Source of the DNA: Sindora glabra
Lineage: Eukaryota; Streptophyta; Magnoliopsida; Fabales; Fabaceae
DNA: 64,000 bases
Assembly: GCA_020226215.1 (NCBI GenBank)
Contig: CM035234.1
Location: 51,277,275 to 51,341,274, forward strand
Reading direction: 5' to 3'
Within the stretch, counting starts at the first letter, position 1, and each line of letters begins with the position of its first letter. The notes under the pieces were generated by a model. That model ran no database searches. It saw only the letters and a list, made by a program, of their open reading frames with translations, and was not told where the DNA came from. This document shows positions 24,700 to 38,640 of this stretch, piece by piece. The position numbers and the translations under genes are program-made.

Positions 24700-26741
24700 T
24701 TATCTGTGATGGCCATCTAGATATTGAGATAAGTCCTTAAATGGGCTTGATGATTTGTGTGTGCAATGCATATTTCTTACAATGGTATGATGTTGAATTT
24801 GATGACAAATGAGTAATTGATTTCGAAACGTATGATTTATTTGCTTAAGGATCTGGAATGGCTTGATGTATTTTTATGGCAATAGCTAGCTACTGAGAAA
24901 CTTTGTTTCTTATGTTTTTCTGTATTGTTACTAACTATTCCAGGTGATGCTTCCAAAGGCTCTCATGATAAAGTTCAATGATGTTTTGAAGTTGTAAATG
25001 TAAAAGAAAAAAAAAATGGTTACATAGTTGGTGATATTGTATATGATGGATGTACGAATTGTAAGTTGAACTCTTTTTGTATAATTATATGACTCTTACT
25101 TATGTTGTATGGAATACAAAAATTTGAGATATTATGAATTGGTTTGGAGTAGAAGGCAAATTAGTATGCGTTAATTATCTATTAAATGAGGAATAAGGTG
25201 TTGATAAGTAAGGGAGTTACACTAATAATATCAAAGCTAGACAAAAAATTCTCAGTAAATAGTTATAAAGGACATGAGAACAAACTAAAAGCTGGAAGGA
25301 AAACTTTCAGCAAAACAGTTGAAAAGGTTAAGGTTGACTTGGAAATCAATAAGTAACCATATATATATGGCTACTAAAATGAATGTGTGATGTAATGTGA
25401 AATAGGAATTTGTCTATGATTAGATATTATGGTTGATTTATTTGTGTTTGAGTCTTAACGATTATTTGTGATTGGGATATCTACCCAGAATGGGTAGTAT
25501 GTGCTATATGATATGATAATGATGTATATTAACATATAATTGATATTTTTATGAATTGTAATATGAGATACAAAGTTAAGTTATGTGCAAGAGAACTCCC
25601 ATTTTAGGGCATAGTTTCATATGTTTCAAAAATCCAAGAAAAATAGGTTTATTGATATTTTAATATTAGAACATATTTAACCTATGAATATTATTTATAA
25701 AATTAATCTCTTGCAAACTAGTGGTAGATATATACTCACTAAGTTCTTGTAACTTACTTTATTTTATTTTAAATGTTTTTAGGTTAAATAAACATATTTG
25801 AGCTTGTTGCATTCTTGGAAAAGCAAAGACTGCCTGAATTGAAGATTTGATAGTTGGGATTCTTATTGGATTAGGATTAAAATTTGAGAATAAAAATAGT
25901 ATTGATTCAATATTTGATGTGTTAAATCATTTATCTATGTGTAAATTTGAAATTGTACTATACTGTGTGTATGTTTGATTGCTGTTGTATCTAAGAAATA
26001 TATAAGTTTTGTATTTTAAGGTTCATGGCCTTTAGGAAGTGTCCAAAAATAAGAGAAACTTTATCCATTTTTCTATAAAAAAATTCAAGTTTCCTTTGAA
26101 ATTTGAAAACTCTTATTAGATAGAAAGAGTTAAAAGTATTAAGGCTTATGGAAATCAATATCCAGGTTGATCACGATCGGGATTGGGTCATGACAATGGC
26201 ATATAGATATTATAGAAATTTAATCATAATTCATCAATTGGTAGGAACATCCTTGTGATTCCGCTATACACTTTAATCTAATAATATTTCCTCAATATAC
26301 CACAGAAATGAGTTTACACATGAGTATAGATATATATATATATATATATACATACAAAAATATAAAATCAGTACTATCAATATAAAAAATACAATTTACA
26401 ACATTTAATCATATTTTATTTAGATAGAAGTTAGCAGTGAGATATATACTTGCCTAGTAACATCGTCTAACCTTGGAAATTCTGAAGTGTCCATAATCAT
26501 CTTTTTACAATTTCCTCATATTATCATCATTCACAAAAAATATAATTATATGAATATTAATTAGTTTCCTTTCACATATTACAAATCCAAATTCTAATAA
26601 TAAAATAATAGCATACCGTATCACTAGCTTTTTATATTTCTTAATATTAATTGGCAATCTGAATAAGCCATTGAATTATCCTAGATCCTCACATCCTTTA
26701 TTTTCTTTAGAAAACTTTCATCAAAATATTAGTAATTGTCA

Positions 26742-26760
26742 TGTGTGTGTGTGTGTGTGT
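26742..26760. repeat. (GT)n microsatellite
   Basis: About nine GT dinucleotides inside the antisense family A LTR. Confidence 0.85.
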
Positions 26761-29094
26761 AACAAATTTTCCAACTCAAAGTATTAAATCATGAAAACAT
26801 TACTACTCATTATATAAAATTATACACCTATTTCCTTGTATCTTTAACCCTCTGTAGAGAACTAAAAAATTATTTTTATTAAGAACTCTCATCTTAATGA
26901 TATAATTATATTTTAAATATACTATTTTAATGAACTTGATTATAAAATCCTTATTTTATTAGTATTATACTAAGTTTCTAGATAATGTGATAAAACAAGA
27001 TTTTCTAAACCAAGTTTAACTCTTTCACAATATGAAAGTATAATATTTCTTAATTACTTTAATCATAATATTCTATCGATCAATATCATAATTATATTTT
27101 TCATAAGTTTCACTTGATATTTCAAATTACATAGGAATGATATTTTCTAAGTTACTTTAAGTCATTTGAGATCTTAAGATATACTATCTTAGAAATACTA
27201 CCAGCATGATACCTTATCATCTTATAACATAAAATATGTACATGTAGATACATTTTCAAAAGTATCATCATATACTTAAAATATGCAAAAATGGTTTTCT
27301 TTCTAAATTTTACTTGACTTTTTCAAAATAATAGTTTATAATGTTCTAGATATGTTTTAATCATCTTGTTTTATTATCTTGCAACAAGGAAATCATATAT
27401 ATATTTTTTAAATACACAGAAATAGTTTCTTTCTTAAGTTTGTTCCATCACAGTAAAGGGTTTTAAACTTTTAAGAGTTCACCTTTTTTCTATAGAAACT
27501 CCAATAAGATTAATGGTGATTGGAGTATAGCAATTCATCAATGAGATGAAAAAGTTGGAAGCTTAACTACCGCACACAACTCAGCGGTGAGCTGGAAGAA
27601 GGAATAACAAAGATGACGACACCTTAATAGAAGGATGGAGGTTAGAAGAAAAAGAAGCACAAGATAGAAAGCAAGTTCTGTACTACACCTTGTCATTGAC
27701 TTAAAGCTCCCTATGCAACATCAGTGCAGCACCAATCAACGCAAAGTAACACGTGATAGAAGGCAACCTATGATGACTAGAAGATGAGACATAAATGGAG
27801 AAGGAAGACAAGGAAAAGAAAGGGGGAGAGAGAGAGGGTATGGTGGTGGAATAGGGGAAGCGGGGTGCTAGGCATCCTTTGTGAGAGAGAAAGTTAAAAG
27901 TTTTTTGTACTTTTTTTGTTTAAAAGAAGAAAGTTTTGAAAAATTACAAGAAAATAAAAGGGAAGAGGTGGTTAGAAGGGTGTGTGCTAACTTAAGAAAA
28001 AAGGAGAGAGTGTGAAGATATTTTTAGAAATGGAAAGAGAGGAAAAAAAAATAGCTAAGGGTTTTGTTATTATGCTTCTTACCACACTATAAGCTTATCC
28101 CCTTATGAAATTTTAGCCCTCCAAATCCATTTGATTTGATCTCAATCATTAATTTATTTCAAGACTCCTTTTTTTTTTGTAAAATTGATTTTATTTTAAT
28201 ATCTCAACTCCATTATTTCTAATCTTCCCTCAAATTTAGTAAATTTAAAATTATATAATAACATATATATTTATAATAATTTAATAAATTTAAAATTTAT
28301 AAAAATACTTATTTTAAAATTTCATAATTCTAAAAAATAACATACAAGCAAGTCATTCCATAAATTCTTATAAAAAATATTTAAATAAGCCTCCAATCAA
28401 CAATAACCATTTAAAATTAAATCTATTTTAAACTTCCAAAATTCTTAAAAATAATTTATTGAATAAAAATAAATTATTTCCTTCTTTGTAAACGTTATTT
28501 TAATCAAATTTTGAATCAATAATAACCATATTAAATAAATTTATTTCAAATATTATCACTAATAAAAAAATCAAATGTAAAGTAGTAACCAAATAATAAA
28601 ATGAACATTTACATGATTTGAGATTCATAAAACTTTAGTTATTAACCCAGGATATTATATTTATGATTTTATTTCAAATATCTAGTGTGAAAAAGTTATA
28701 TTAATTCTAAAAAAGTCATTTAGTTTTACAAAATTGATAGTAGTTTTAAAATCACAAAATATTACTAATATTGAAAAGTATGAAAGTTTGAGTTGAACAA
28801 GACATTTTCAAACATGAGCCATTATTTAATTGCTATCATAAGAGCACATATCATTTACCTCATTAAGTTAAGTAGCTTTAGTGTGTTAAAGAAGACACTT
28901 TCTGACACATGGTCATTAATACATTAATGATGGAATATTTACTTAAGATTAAGTGAGATTTTATAAGACTGCATTGGATTTTCCTTCATAAGCAAGCCAA
29001 AAAATAGTGGCTTTGCTCTTTAAGTAACCAAAAACACTCTTTCTCACATATTTGATGATGTCATTACTCCAAAAAAAATGAAACAAGGTTTTGC

Positions 29095-29102
29095 TATAAA
29101 TA
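29095..29102 (+). promoter_or_regulatory. TATA box of family C LTR
   Basis: TATAAATA in the context gctataaataggcttcat, close to the plant consensus. It supports the 28660-31300 segment being the promoter and leader part of an LTR. Confidence 0.6.
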
Positions 29103-29450
29103 GGCTTCATCTTAAGCCATTCTTTTCACACCAAAAGTTTGAGTATGCATAATTTTTGCCATTTGAAAGAGAGGAAAAGAGTTTTTGCTTTTCTATTTTC
29201 ATACATCTACTTTCTAGGAATGCTATCTTGGTTCCATCCTTGCTTTTCTTCAAGAAAAAGTTCATAAATCTTCTAAAGCAAGGTAAAATATCTCCTTGGA
29301 TTGATTTCCTTTCCATGATTCTTTGAAAGTTTTTCTACAAATATTTGCTTGGAAATTCTAAATCTTGAATTTCTAGGTGCTTAATCAAGGAAAAAGTAAG
29401 AAGTGTGAGTGGAAACCCTTTTTCTTTCGTTTTGATTTTTTTAAAAAAGT

Positions 29451-29482
<32 letters not shown>

Positions 29483-31310
29483 TTATATGATCATATATTG
29501 TTCTTGCATGATAGTGAGTTGTGAATCTTGATTTTTATTAGGAACTTGATTCCTTTTGAACTTGATTTTAAACCTTGAAAAGTGTTTTTCAAGAACAATA
29601 TATATTGGTGTTTTGGAAACCAAAGGATATGGATTTTGAAAGGGAATGTTTTGACTACCTATATTTAAAAAGAAATGAAAAAAATTGTTGGAAAAAACTT
29701 GATGATAAACATGAAGACTATGATTTTGAAATTATTCAATGTTAAACCAAAAGTAGTCATTTACCTATAAATAAGTGTATACTAGGAATAGAAGTCAAAT
29801 TAAAGCTTAAAAGCTTAAGTGTTCTTATAGGTTCCATTGGAAAGTCATGAGTCACTTTCCAATTTTTGTAAGAAAGTTAGTTCCAAGAATGATAAATTAG
29901 TATAGAATGCATAAGAATCAAACATGGCTAGGAACAAATTAATGTTGGAATTTGGCAATGTAGCCTATAGTTTTATGGAAAAAATAATAAGCCAATGAAT
30001 GGCTTAGGAAAAATGAAAATATGATTTGGTTTATGGAAATGTGTATTTGAGAAATGAAAAAGTTTTGGAAAATTTTATGAAAAGAGTTTTAGTAAAAGCT
30101 TTTAATGTTTAATATGAGAATTTTGAATGAAAAAGAGTAAATGAGCTCTTGGAAGTTTAGGATGAAATATATGAATGAAACTTAAGAATTATGATAATGA
30201 AAGAATGATGAAATGATCACTTGAAATGTGACAAATTGATTACGATATTGAATAAAATCTAATGAGTTTTGAGCTATGATTTTGAATATGAATATGCATA
30301 GTTTAAGTGGTGATCATGGCACAGATGGTATTCTAATCTTGTTAAAAATTATGAAATTGTGAACTAATGAATAGTGTAAAAAATATCTAGTTTTTTTTTA
30401 TATATCGAATATGAATCCAATAATAGTGTCATGAACTTCCTCATGCGTTGTCCTTATTGTTAATTGAATTGGTATACCACAAGGCTACAGGCTCTTGTGT
30501 GTCATCCTTGTTAGTAAATGAAATGTTATAGAGGGTGAATGGAGTTAACCCAGTGCTTTGTATTTTGGTGTCATAGAATGATACATGATAAGTAGTAAGG
30601 TGGGATAAGGATTGGATGAGTAGGATAAGGCTGACTAAGATTTATAAGGAGGAAATCCTATATGCCTCATACCATTATTTTAATTGTGTACTTATGAATA
30701 CAAAAAAAATAAATGCTAAGGTATTTTGGTAAGATGAAAATGTTCTTAATATATATATTTTCTATATGTTTGATTTTTTAGCTAAATCTTATTGGAAAAA
30801 GAGTGAGATAGCCATTCATTAAGTAATATATTACTTATACTTTGTTGTTTAATATTTTGTAGATAAACTACCTGCTAATCAAGCCCCACCAAGTTAATGA
30901 TTGTTAGTGGTAACTCTTTAATACAAACTATGGATAGTATAGATTAGGATTCTACTACTCCCTTAAGATTGATTAGACCAGCCTCAATTTGTAGCTTTAG
31001 CAACAATATCAGATCCACCACCAGATCTAGTAATTCCTGCCTTTGATAACCCTAAGCTTGAGGATTTCTAATCTAGTCCTAGTTGTCATTAAGGCTTATG
31101 TTTTTAGAAAACTTTGTATAAAAACATTTTTTTTTGAAACTTTTGTATAATTATGATACTTTTTTATCCATATAATTATGTGGACAAATTTTGGTAGTTG
31201 TTAAAAAGAAAATAAAAATAAAAATTAGGAAGATGTATGTATAACTCATTTATTTTAAATTTATAAAGTAATGATACATATGGATGCATATCTCTTCTTT
31301 ACTAATTTTC

Positions 31311-32909
31311 TGTTGGTGTGTGTCTTAGGAGTCAATCATAGAGATGATTGCAATATTACATAATGTATTTCGTTTCGTTTTGACAATATAATTATTATAT
31401 TTTGTTTTATTTTATTTTGCATAAATTATAACTTAAATATAATAATTATCCTTGGAATAACTTTGTTATTCCTAAAATGCCACTAATCAAGTATTATTAC
31501 GAAAATGATAGTAATAATATATCGAGACTAGTATGTATAGTGATTGGTATTATGAATCATAGATATGTGATATCAAATCAATAGATGAGTACATTGTTAG
31601 TGAACAATGTACTGGACTAACCCACTGCGAGAATACTGCATGGATAAATATGTCATTAGTTATTCTCATATGATTATAAATGCATATAGTCCTTTGATCT
31701 AAAGTCATTATGGTTCCCTACATGAGGAGTTAATCACTTTGATGTCATCCTATGTCACCTTTAATCAAGATGACGAGTAGGATGTTGATTGAGTGTGTCA
31801 CAAATCATGCAAAAAGAAGTAAGTGATATAGATGGGATTTTATTACTCTTTTATAAAAAAGAAATGTCCTTGGGCCCCTTGATTGAGTGAGACTTAGAAA
31901 TGCATGGTCATACTCAATCGAATCAATATGTGATATTAATAATTTGTTTTAAGTCTATTCAGTATCAAAAAATATAAATTGAACATTGATGAGGATGACA
32001 CATTCCATGCTTCTAATTTAATTTAGATATTGTTACAAAAGGGATTATGATGTAAAATATTGATCATATATTAGGTAGATGTCGAATCATAGACATTCTT
32101 ACTACTTAAGTGACAGTGATATATTGCTAGATACCACTCACTCTTTATGGCCCAAAATGAGTTATTATCAACATAGTAAGAACCTATAGGGTCACACAAA
32201 AGGAGTAGGAATGAGATAATAATTAATTGAATTTTAGTTGGACTAAAATTCAATTAATTAGACTTATTTTCATGCATATATATATATATATATATTATTA
32301 AGATAATATATATTTATTCACGTAATATATATATATTATGTGATATTATTTGATGTTAAAATAATATCAGATAATTACATTATTAGATATTAGATAATTA
32401 TATTATGAGATAATATTATTATTATTTAATATTAGATAATTAATAGATAAGTCCTATCTCTCCTCACTCTCTCTAGGATAAGGATAAGGTGATAGTTATT
32501 TAGTGTGATTAGGATTTTTGAAGCATTATCCTAGTTAGACTAGGATTGTGATATGCCTTAGTTCTATAAAAGGACTTGAAGGCAGCACATTACACAACAC
32601 ACATTGACTTCAATCAAACTCTAAATCACTCTAGAAAATGTCCAAACCCAATCCTTGTGAGAGAAACGAATCCTAGCAGCTTCGTGGAGGGTAGAAGTTA
32701 TTGTTCACTCCGTATGGATACCGTAGAAACGCTATACCTTCTAGCCGATGTTTGATTCATCTCAGTCTCTCAAGGATTCATTCAAAAAGAACATGAGTAC
32801 AAATAAGATAAAACCCTAATACTGGTTTATGACTTTTGCATGGATCTTAGGAAGGTTTTGGATCAAAATTTTTAAAATTCCATTGCGTATGTTGATCCAA
32901 ATCCTAAAA
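31311..32909 (+). repeat. Copia-type solo LTR
   Basis: Starts TGTTGGTGTGTGTCTTAGGAG, a start I associate with a family of plant copia LTRs, and contains the phrases 'ttatggttccctacatgaggag' and 'gatgtcatcctatgtcacc' also familiar from such LTRs. A clear TATA box is at 32565-32572, followed by a short leader. The left flank TTTTC (31306-31310) recurs at 32910-32914, a possible target-site duplication that would place the end at 32909, although the LTR then ends AA rather than CA. AT microsatellites near 32278-32294 have lengthened it. No internal region adjoins. Confidence 0.65.
32565..32572 (+). promoter_or_regulatory. TATA box of copia solo LTR
   Basis: TATAAAAG in the context gttctataaaaggacttg, with a leader-like cacattacacaacacac about 20 bp downstream, a textbook plant promoter core. 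Confidence 0.7.
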
Positions 32910-35660
32910 TTTTCATATGCATACGATAATGTTTTGATTGATAAAGATGTTTTATAAGAATATATTTATAGTAATGCTTTGATTATTGAACTATTTACAA
33001 AAATGTTTATGTGGTTATGGACCATTGATAGAAAGCTATTTGATTCTATTTGTGAAAAGAAAAAGAAAAGAAAAGCTTATAAAAGTTAGAAAGTTTTTAT
33101 AAAGAAATGTTTGATAGCTTACCGCCATTCTTGTTTTAAAAGTATAAATGTTTGGCTTCTTTATTTTAAGAAGAGTATGTTATCACTAAAGCAAAGCTTA
33201 GTAAAAGAATAGGATTATCTTGTTTTCTTAAGTTTTTCTTAGCCTAATCCTATTCTATTATGTCTATTTCATGGTTTGACCTTCTGAATAAAGTAGGAAA
33301 CTTAATTTCTTTGAAAGAATCAAGATACTTCTTCCTTTAATTTTAAATCAATTATTTTTTCAATTTCCTAAAAGTATTCCAAAGCAAAAAATTTTCTATA
33401 TGTTTTAAATATTAAACTTGGGATTTTTTGAAGAAAAATAATATCTTCTCTTTTAAAGAAAAGGAATAAATCCTTTTATGTACATTTGTTTTATGTCAAC
33501 ATAAGGTGATGTTTTAATAAAAGTAATTTTTAAATTTTGAGGTATTTTCTATGAGGAAATATCCAAATCTTGTTTACTAAGATTTTTGCTAATACTATTT
33601 TCTAACAAACATATAAAAAGTAAAAAAATTAATGAAACTTGAACTATATGTATTTTCAACACTTTAGTCATTTTTAGCAAATAGTAAAGTTTTTAAAATG
33701 GTTTGGTTGAAAATACTTATAATGATGTTTGGTTGATATCTTTACACAAGTTATAATGGACCATAAATTAGCTTGTAACACCATGGTACTACCATGATTT
33801 ATTATATATTGAATGAGAATGAATAAGAGTTACGAGATTATGTGTAATACCTTAGGTTAATAGCTAAAGCTTTATCAATTTCATTACTTGTGAATAATTA
33901 TTTTTATTCATTTACATATTTGGTTAATAATTGGTATTGAATTTTTTTATATTCAAATTTTGTTTAATTAGCCAATGTTGGTTTAAGATTTGTTTAAATA
34001 TTTTTATAAGGTTTTTCTTGTAAGTTGGGAATATTTTCAATGATTAAAGGTACAAAGACTTATAAAATTAATTATTGTTATTTGATAAATTATTTTTGGA
34101 AATCGAAATATTTATTTTAGGATTTTTAACTTTATCAAAATATAAATATGTGTAATAAGCAAGATTAAAAATAATTAACTTAAGATTTTAAATAAAATTA
34201 GTTTAATGAAAATGAGTTTTAAAATGAATGAATGGTTAAGATTGGATTGAAAAGTTATGGAGGGTTGAAATTTTGGATGAGGGAAAATGAGATTAAAAAT
34301 GTAAGAAGCATAGGAACATTCCTTATAGCTCAAATGTTAACCTTTCTCTTTCTCCTCTCTTATATGTCAATACCCCTTCCTATTTTTCACACACACCTAA
34401 TTCTTTCTCTCCTTACATTCCATTGGCTTTCTCTCTCTCCTCTTTTTTTTTCTTTTTCCTGGGTATAACACACAGCTCAACTCTTTCTCTTTTTTTCTTT
34501 CAAACAAATACCCGAGTTCTTTCTTTCTTTCTTTCTTTTTTTTTCTTCTTGAATCTTTCTCATTGGGCTATCATTGGAGCTATGGTTCTCAATGCTTTTT
34601 TTCACTAATAATGGCATTAGCAATCCAACAGCTCATCATGGCATCTCTCTAACAAACTTCATGTAGAAGGTCACAGCTTGCAAACTCAAGAGGAGCTTCA
34701 ATTCAATGGTTACCTGAGCTTCTTTTAAGCACCTTATGTGACAATTGAGTCCTCCACAAGCCACCATAGCTTTAGCGACTCCCAGAAGCCTAAATAACCT
34801 TAGATCTCTGCTCCAACTGCCATGGATTTAGGTGTGTGCATTCCTTACCTTTCGACAAGCTTTTCCACTTTTCGACACCAATAAGCTACCGTTAACCTTT
34901 ATAAACTATGGTGAGCATATTCATATCATAAACTTTTAATATTTATGATGTTTTGCTGGTTGATTCAAGAAAAAACCCATTTGGATATTTTTTAACACAT
35001 ACAAGAATACATATGAAAAATATTATTTTTTTGTTATAAAATACTAAAATAGAATGATTAAGGTATGAATATATGATTTTATTCTATTATTATGATAGAT
35101 TCATGCATGATTCAAAGAAACCCACTTTTATGTATATTTCAAATAGGCGATGATAGCTTAGAAAAATACAACTTTTATGCCATAAAGTGTCTAATTAATA
35201 TGAAGAGAATCATTTTAGAGTATTATACTATAATATTTTATTAATGGATATATATCTTCTAGAAAACTCATATTATGAATAATTCTAAATACATAATGGT
35301 AGGTCTTGAAAATAAGATTTATGCACTATGGATTGCTAATGTGATATAAGGGAAGCATAGAATCTAAGAGGATTAAGAGGCATATTTTAATTGTTAGTTA
35401 ATATTGGAAAATATAGGAAGCAAGAATTATGGAATGCTATTATGATTGGAATATGGATTTGTAATATGTGGAAAGAAAGCAAGTAATGTGCACATAATTA
35501 TAATTTATTATCATAAATTAATAAATAGGAAGAGACAGAAGGTGAAAGTGAAAGAGTTTGGAATCCTCAAAACTATTGGATGATTTTAGGTGAATATATA
35601 TCTTAGCTTTAATTAATATCTTCATGAAGTGTTGTGTAAACATTATAATCTATATTCTTG

Positions 35661-35780
<120 letters not shown>

Positions 35781-36526
35781 TGTACATCTATGTATGAATT
35801 CTTTGAAGCATAGCTATGTAGTATAGATTACTAATAAATTATTTTTGTAATCATATGTGAACGACATAGAGATGATATTCGTGGCAAGGTAATGGTTATC
35901 TACTTAAAAGAATGTGGATTCACCGTGTTAGAAAGACATAGTGGCATCATTATCGTTTGTTGATTGATTATGATGAGATTAAAATGGTAAATGAAATAAA
36001 TAGTATGTAATGTGATTGAGCTTATATTGTTATATACATGTAGGAAAGGGTATGTGAACTAGATTAGGTTATGAATAAATATTGAGTCCATGCAAGAGGG
36101 TGTGGTAATGATATTACACAGATATCATCATGTATTAATATTTGTCCCATAATAATGAAATAATTGTTCATAATGGATTTGCTTTGAAATTGTGATTTGT
36201 AAAGTCAAGCTTTACTATGCATATTATGATATGAATTATGCCATGAATGGCAATTGAAATAAGAAGTTAGACAATGGTGATAATGTAAAAGTCAAATAGA
36301 AATTCTCAACAAATAGTTGAAAAAGATATAAGATTGTCTTAGGGATAAAAATATGAATGCACGTATGTTTCTTGTAAATAATTTTATAATTCGTGATGTG
36401 AAACCTAGAATCAAAGATGTCTACAGGTTAACATTCAATTTGAGGCTTCGTATGGTATATTTTAGAAATCCTAGAAATGGGTTTGTTATTAATTTCTGAA
36501 TTAATTCATAATTAGTTTATGATTAT

Positions 36527-36530
<4 letters not shown>

Positions 36531-36566
<36 letters not shown>
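36531..36566. repeat. (TA)18 microsatellite
   Basis: About 18 uninterrupted TA dinucleotides, also inside family A copy 3. Confidence 0.9.
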
Positions 36567-36567
<1 letters not shown>

Positions 36568-37082
36568 CTAATCCCTTGCGAGGTAGCATAAATATATACT
36601 TATTGAGTTCTTGTAACTCACTTATTTTTATTTTTAATATTTTTAAGTTAAGATAGCTTATTTGAGCTTTTCCTCATGCATAAATAAATCAAAGACCGCT
36701 AAGTTGAAAGATTTGACAATTAGGGTTCTCTTGGATTAGGATAAAAAATGAGTTAAAGATTATAGTGATTCAGTATCTGATATGTTAATTTGTTTATTTG
36801 TATATATGTTGTAATTGTGTAGTGTTATGTACATATATGATGCTATCGTATTTGCTATATCTAAGAATATATATAGGTTTTGTATTTTAGGGCATATGTC
36901 CTTCAGGAAGTGTCCAAAAATAAAGGAGACTCTTTCTATTTTTTTATAAAAATTTATAGAAAATTTTAAGTATATTTAAAATGAGAATACTTGAGTTAGA
37001 TAGATAAGAGTAAATAATGTGAAGGCTTATAGAAATTAGCATCAAAACCTACACTGATCGCGATTAGGTTAGGGCTATAACA

Positions 37083-38478
37083 TTATGCATAAAGGCATTG
37101 CAATGTTGCCATTTATCCTATAATGTATATTTGCATTGTTTATATAATTTGAATAATTATTGTTAACAAGAAATTTAAGGCCATGCAATGAAGGCATAGT
37201 AGTATTGTTATTTATTATTATTATAATTGAAATTGAATTGTATTATTATTAAAATTAATTGAAATATGTGGCCATGCAAAGAGCATAGGATGATTGTGTA
37301 TAAGTTATGTAATTTTGCTGAGAAAAGAAAATGCAATAAGTTGATGTGATAGTGTGATGAATTGTTAGATAATGAATTTATGTCAAAAGCTTGCATGCAT
37401 TTGCTTTCCCTAAATGGCCAAAGTGTCAAAAGTTTACAAGTTTATCTTCACTAAAGCTGAACTATGATGGAGTGGTATGGCATATGTAATAATCAAATAC
37501 TTGATTTAGTAACAACAAGTAAGGGATAAGGATGGCCAAAAGTTACAAGGAGATCTAGTTGCTTTCTTTATTTTATTATTATATGTATGACATAGTGAGA
37601 TTGTGACATGATGGATGTGTATATTTGAGTGATGGTATGGATAAGTGTTATTGCTTATTAATGAATGTATTGTTACTAATGAATTGTATTATGATATGTA
37701 TAGTTAAGTTTCTAGGTTCACAAGAGGGTAAATTTGGTTAATAAATTTATAATTATTGTTTATATTTATTTGTGATAGAGTAATTACTCACTAAGATTTA
37801 AACTTACTCCTTTATTTATTTATTTTTATTTTAAATATACTTAGATTCACTCTCAACCACCACTTTAAAATTAAGCTTTCTAGAGATTAGTATGACTTAG
37901 GCAGCATTGAATATTTTGTTGTAAAAGATTGGATAAAAAAAGGTAAGAGGATAGAGGATAGTAACTTGTATTATTTTAAAGTTAGTTAGGCCAACCTATC
38001 CTCAAGCTTGATATATTATAAATAGGCCTAACTTCTTTAAAATTGATTTATAAGTTATTAATCAAAATCATCGTATTTTCTTATTGATGCATGCAAAACT
38101 TCCCTTAAATCCCTTGTAAGCTTCATTATGCTAGTAAGGAAGTAGATTAGATTAATGAAAACTAAGTAATGTGTTCCATGTAGGTTATGACTTGGGTTAG
38201 GTCATGATAACCTCTCCCAAAAGATCAAACTTAAAATCTTTTACCAAGTTTAGAATGCCTTGAAACTTAGTTTACTTACACTAAGCTAAGCAACTGTTGA
38301 TTGGATAATATTATTTTAATATTTATCATAATCATTGTTATAAAGACTCATACCATGCTTGTAACAAGGTTTTTTATATAATATATAAGAGTATATATTA
38401 GCTAAATAAAATTAGATGTCATTTCCCATTTAAGCCACTTGCTTTTTCAATAAAATACTTTTAGTAAAATAAATTTAT
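37083..38478 (+). repeat. LTR 3'-end-like tract, possibly end of family B copy 4
   Basis: 37780-38209 has the sequence style of the LTR ends in this window: 'taattactcactaagatt', then 'cttaggcagcattgaat…tgtaaaagattgg', then gacttgggttaggtcatgata. It may be the displaced 3' part of family B copy 4, which started at 17231. There is no target-site duplication to confirm this. 38210-38478 shows nothing I recognise. Confidence 0.35.
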
Positions 38479-38640
38479 GTTATAAATATTTATTTATGTG
38501 GATGTCCATATCATATCCTTGATTTATCAATTAGTTATTATAACCAGGATTTACCCACTCTTTAATTATAATATATTAGTGATCCTTATCAATTATTATA
38601 TATAAACTTTTCCATTATACGTTGGCAAATTATATGCAAC
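38479..38640 (+). repeat. Copia 5' LTR start (element 2)
   Basis: From TGTTATAAATATTTATTTATG onward this matches 43350 for about 150 bp (shared phrases ttatgtggatg, tatcatatc, atttatcaattagttattataa). Beyond that the two diverge, so this LTR is truncated or interrupted. Confidence 0.65.

Larger units (their letters stand above)
22577..25221 (+). repeat. Solo LTR, family D (gypsy-like), 2645 bp
   Basis: Starts TGTAATGTCCCG and ends GGGAGTTACA, and is flanked on both sides by CTAAT (22572-22576 and 25222-25226), a perfect 5-bp target-site duplication. Joining the flanks restores continuous family A sequence that aligns with the copy near 36240-36300. The LTR is richer in GC than its host and contains two unusual repeat clusters: hairpin words at 23787-24032 and a four-unit CTCGAG-containing repeat at 24440-24699. 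A GA microsatellite lies at 23164-23191. Short frames inside it (e.g. 23727-23978) are by-products of the palindromes. It is the innermost and probably youngest insertion in the nest. Confidence 0.85.
20069..26195 (+). repeat. Family A LTR, sense copy nested in antisense copy
   Basis: Starts TGTAACTTCCC and ends GGGTCATGACA. After removal of the nested family D LTR (22577-25221 plus its CTAAT) it is about 3.47 kb. It aligns with 33843-37082 throughout, including 'gatatatactcactaagttcttgtaac', 'aaagactgcctgaattgaagatttgatagttggga' and 'aggaagtgtccaaaaataa'. A TATA box is at 20737-20744. Unlike its host and its own insert, it has no matching flanking duplication: the left flank is ATAAT and the right is ATGGC. 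Confidence 0.75.
18959..28659 (-). repeat. Family A LTR, antisense copy (split)
   Basis: The two halves, 18959-20068 and 26196-28659, together about 3.57 kb, form one minus-strand LTR of the same family as 33843-37082. Sense landmarks match: the start 'aatatcctgggttaataactaaag' region at 28659, and near the 3' end the 'atatatactcattgagttcttgtaa' phrase (antisense 19325-19375) and 'agactgcct…tttgatagttggga'. Flanks are TTTAT on both sides (18954-18958 and 28660-28664), a perfect 5-bp target-site duplication. The sense family A LTR at 20069-26195 sits inside it. No internal retroelement region remains, so it is a solo LTR. Confidence 0.8.
18339..33780 (+). repeat. Family C large LTR, split by nested insertions
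   Basis: Begins TGTATAATACCC at 18339. It is interrupted by the family A complex (18959-28659 plus its duplicated TTTAT), resumes at 28660, has a strong TATA box at 29095-29102, is interrupted again by the copia solo LTR near 31311-32909, and appears to end GCTTGTAACA at 33780. Removing the insertions leaves about 4.1 kb, long for an LTR but within the range of large gypsy LTRs. No matching target-site duplication was found at the outer ends, so the ends, and the idea that it is one LTR, are inference. The continuity at 18958/28660 is well supported by the TTTAT duplication. Confidence 0.5.

Noticed and set aside
34232..34608. Hydrophobic, Ser/Phe-rich frames resembling a signal or membrane protein
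   Set aside because: Encoded by a CT-rich leader of a family A LTR; no conservation with the frames of the other A copies.
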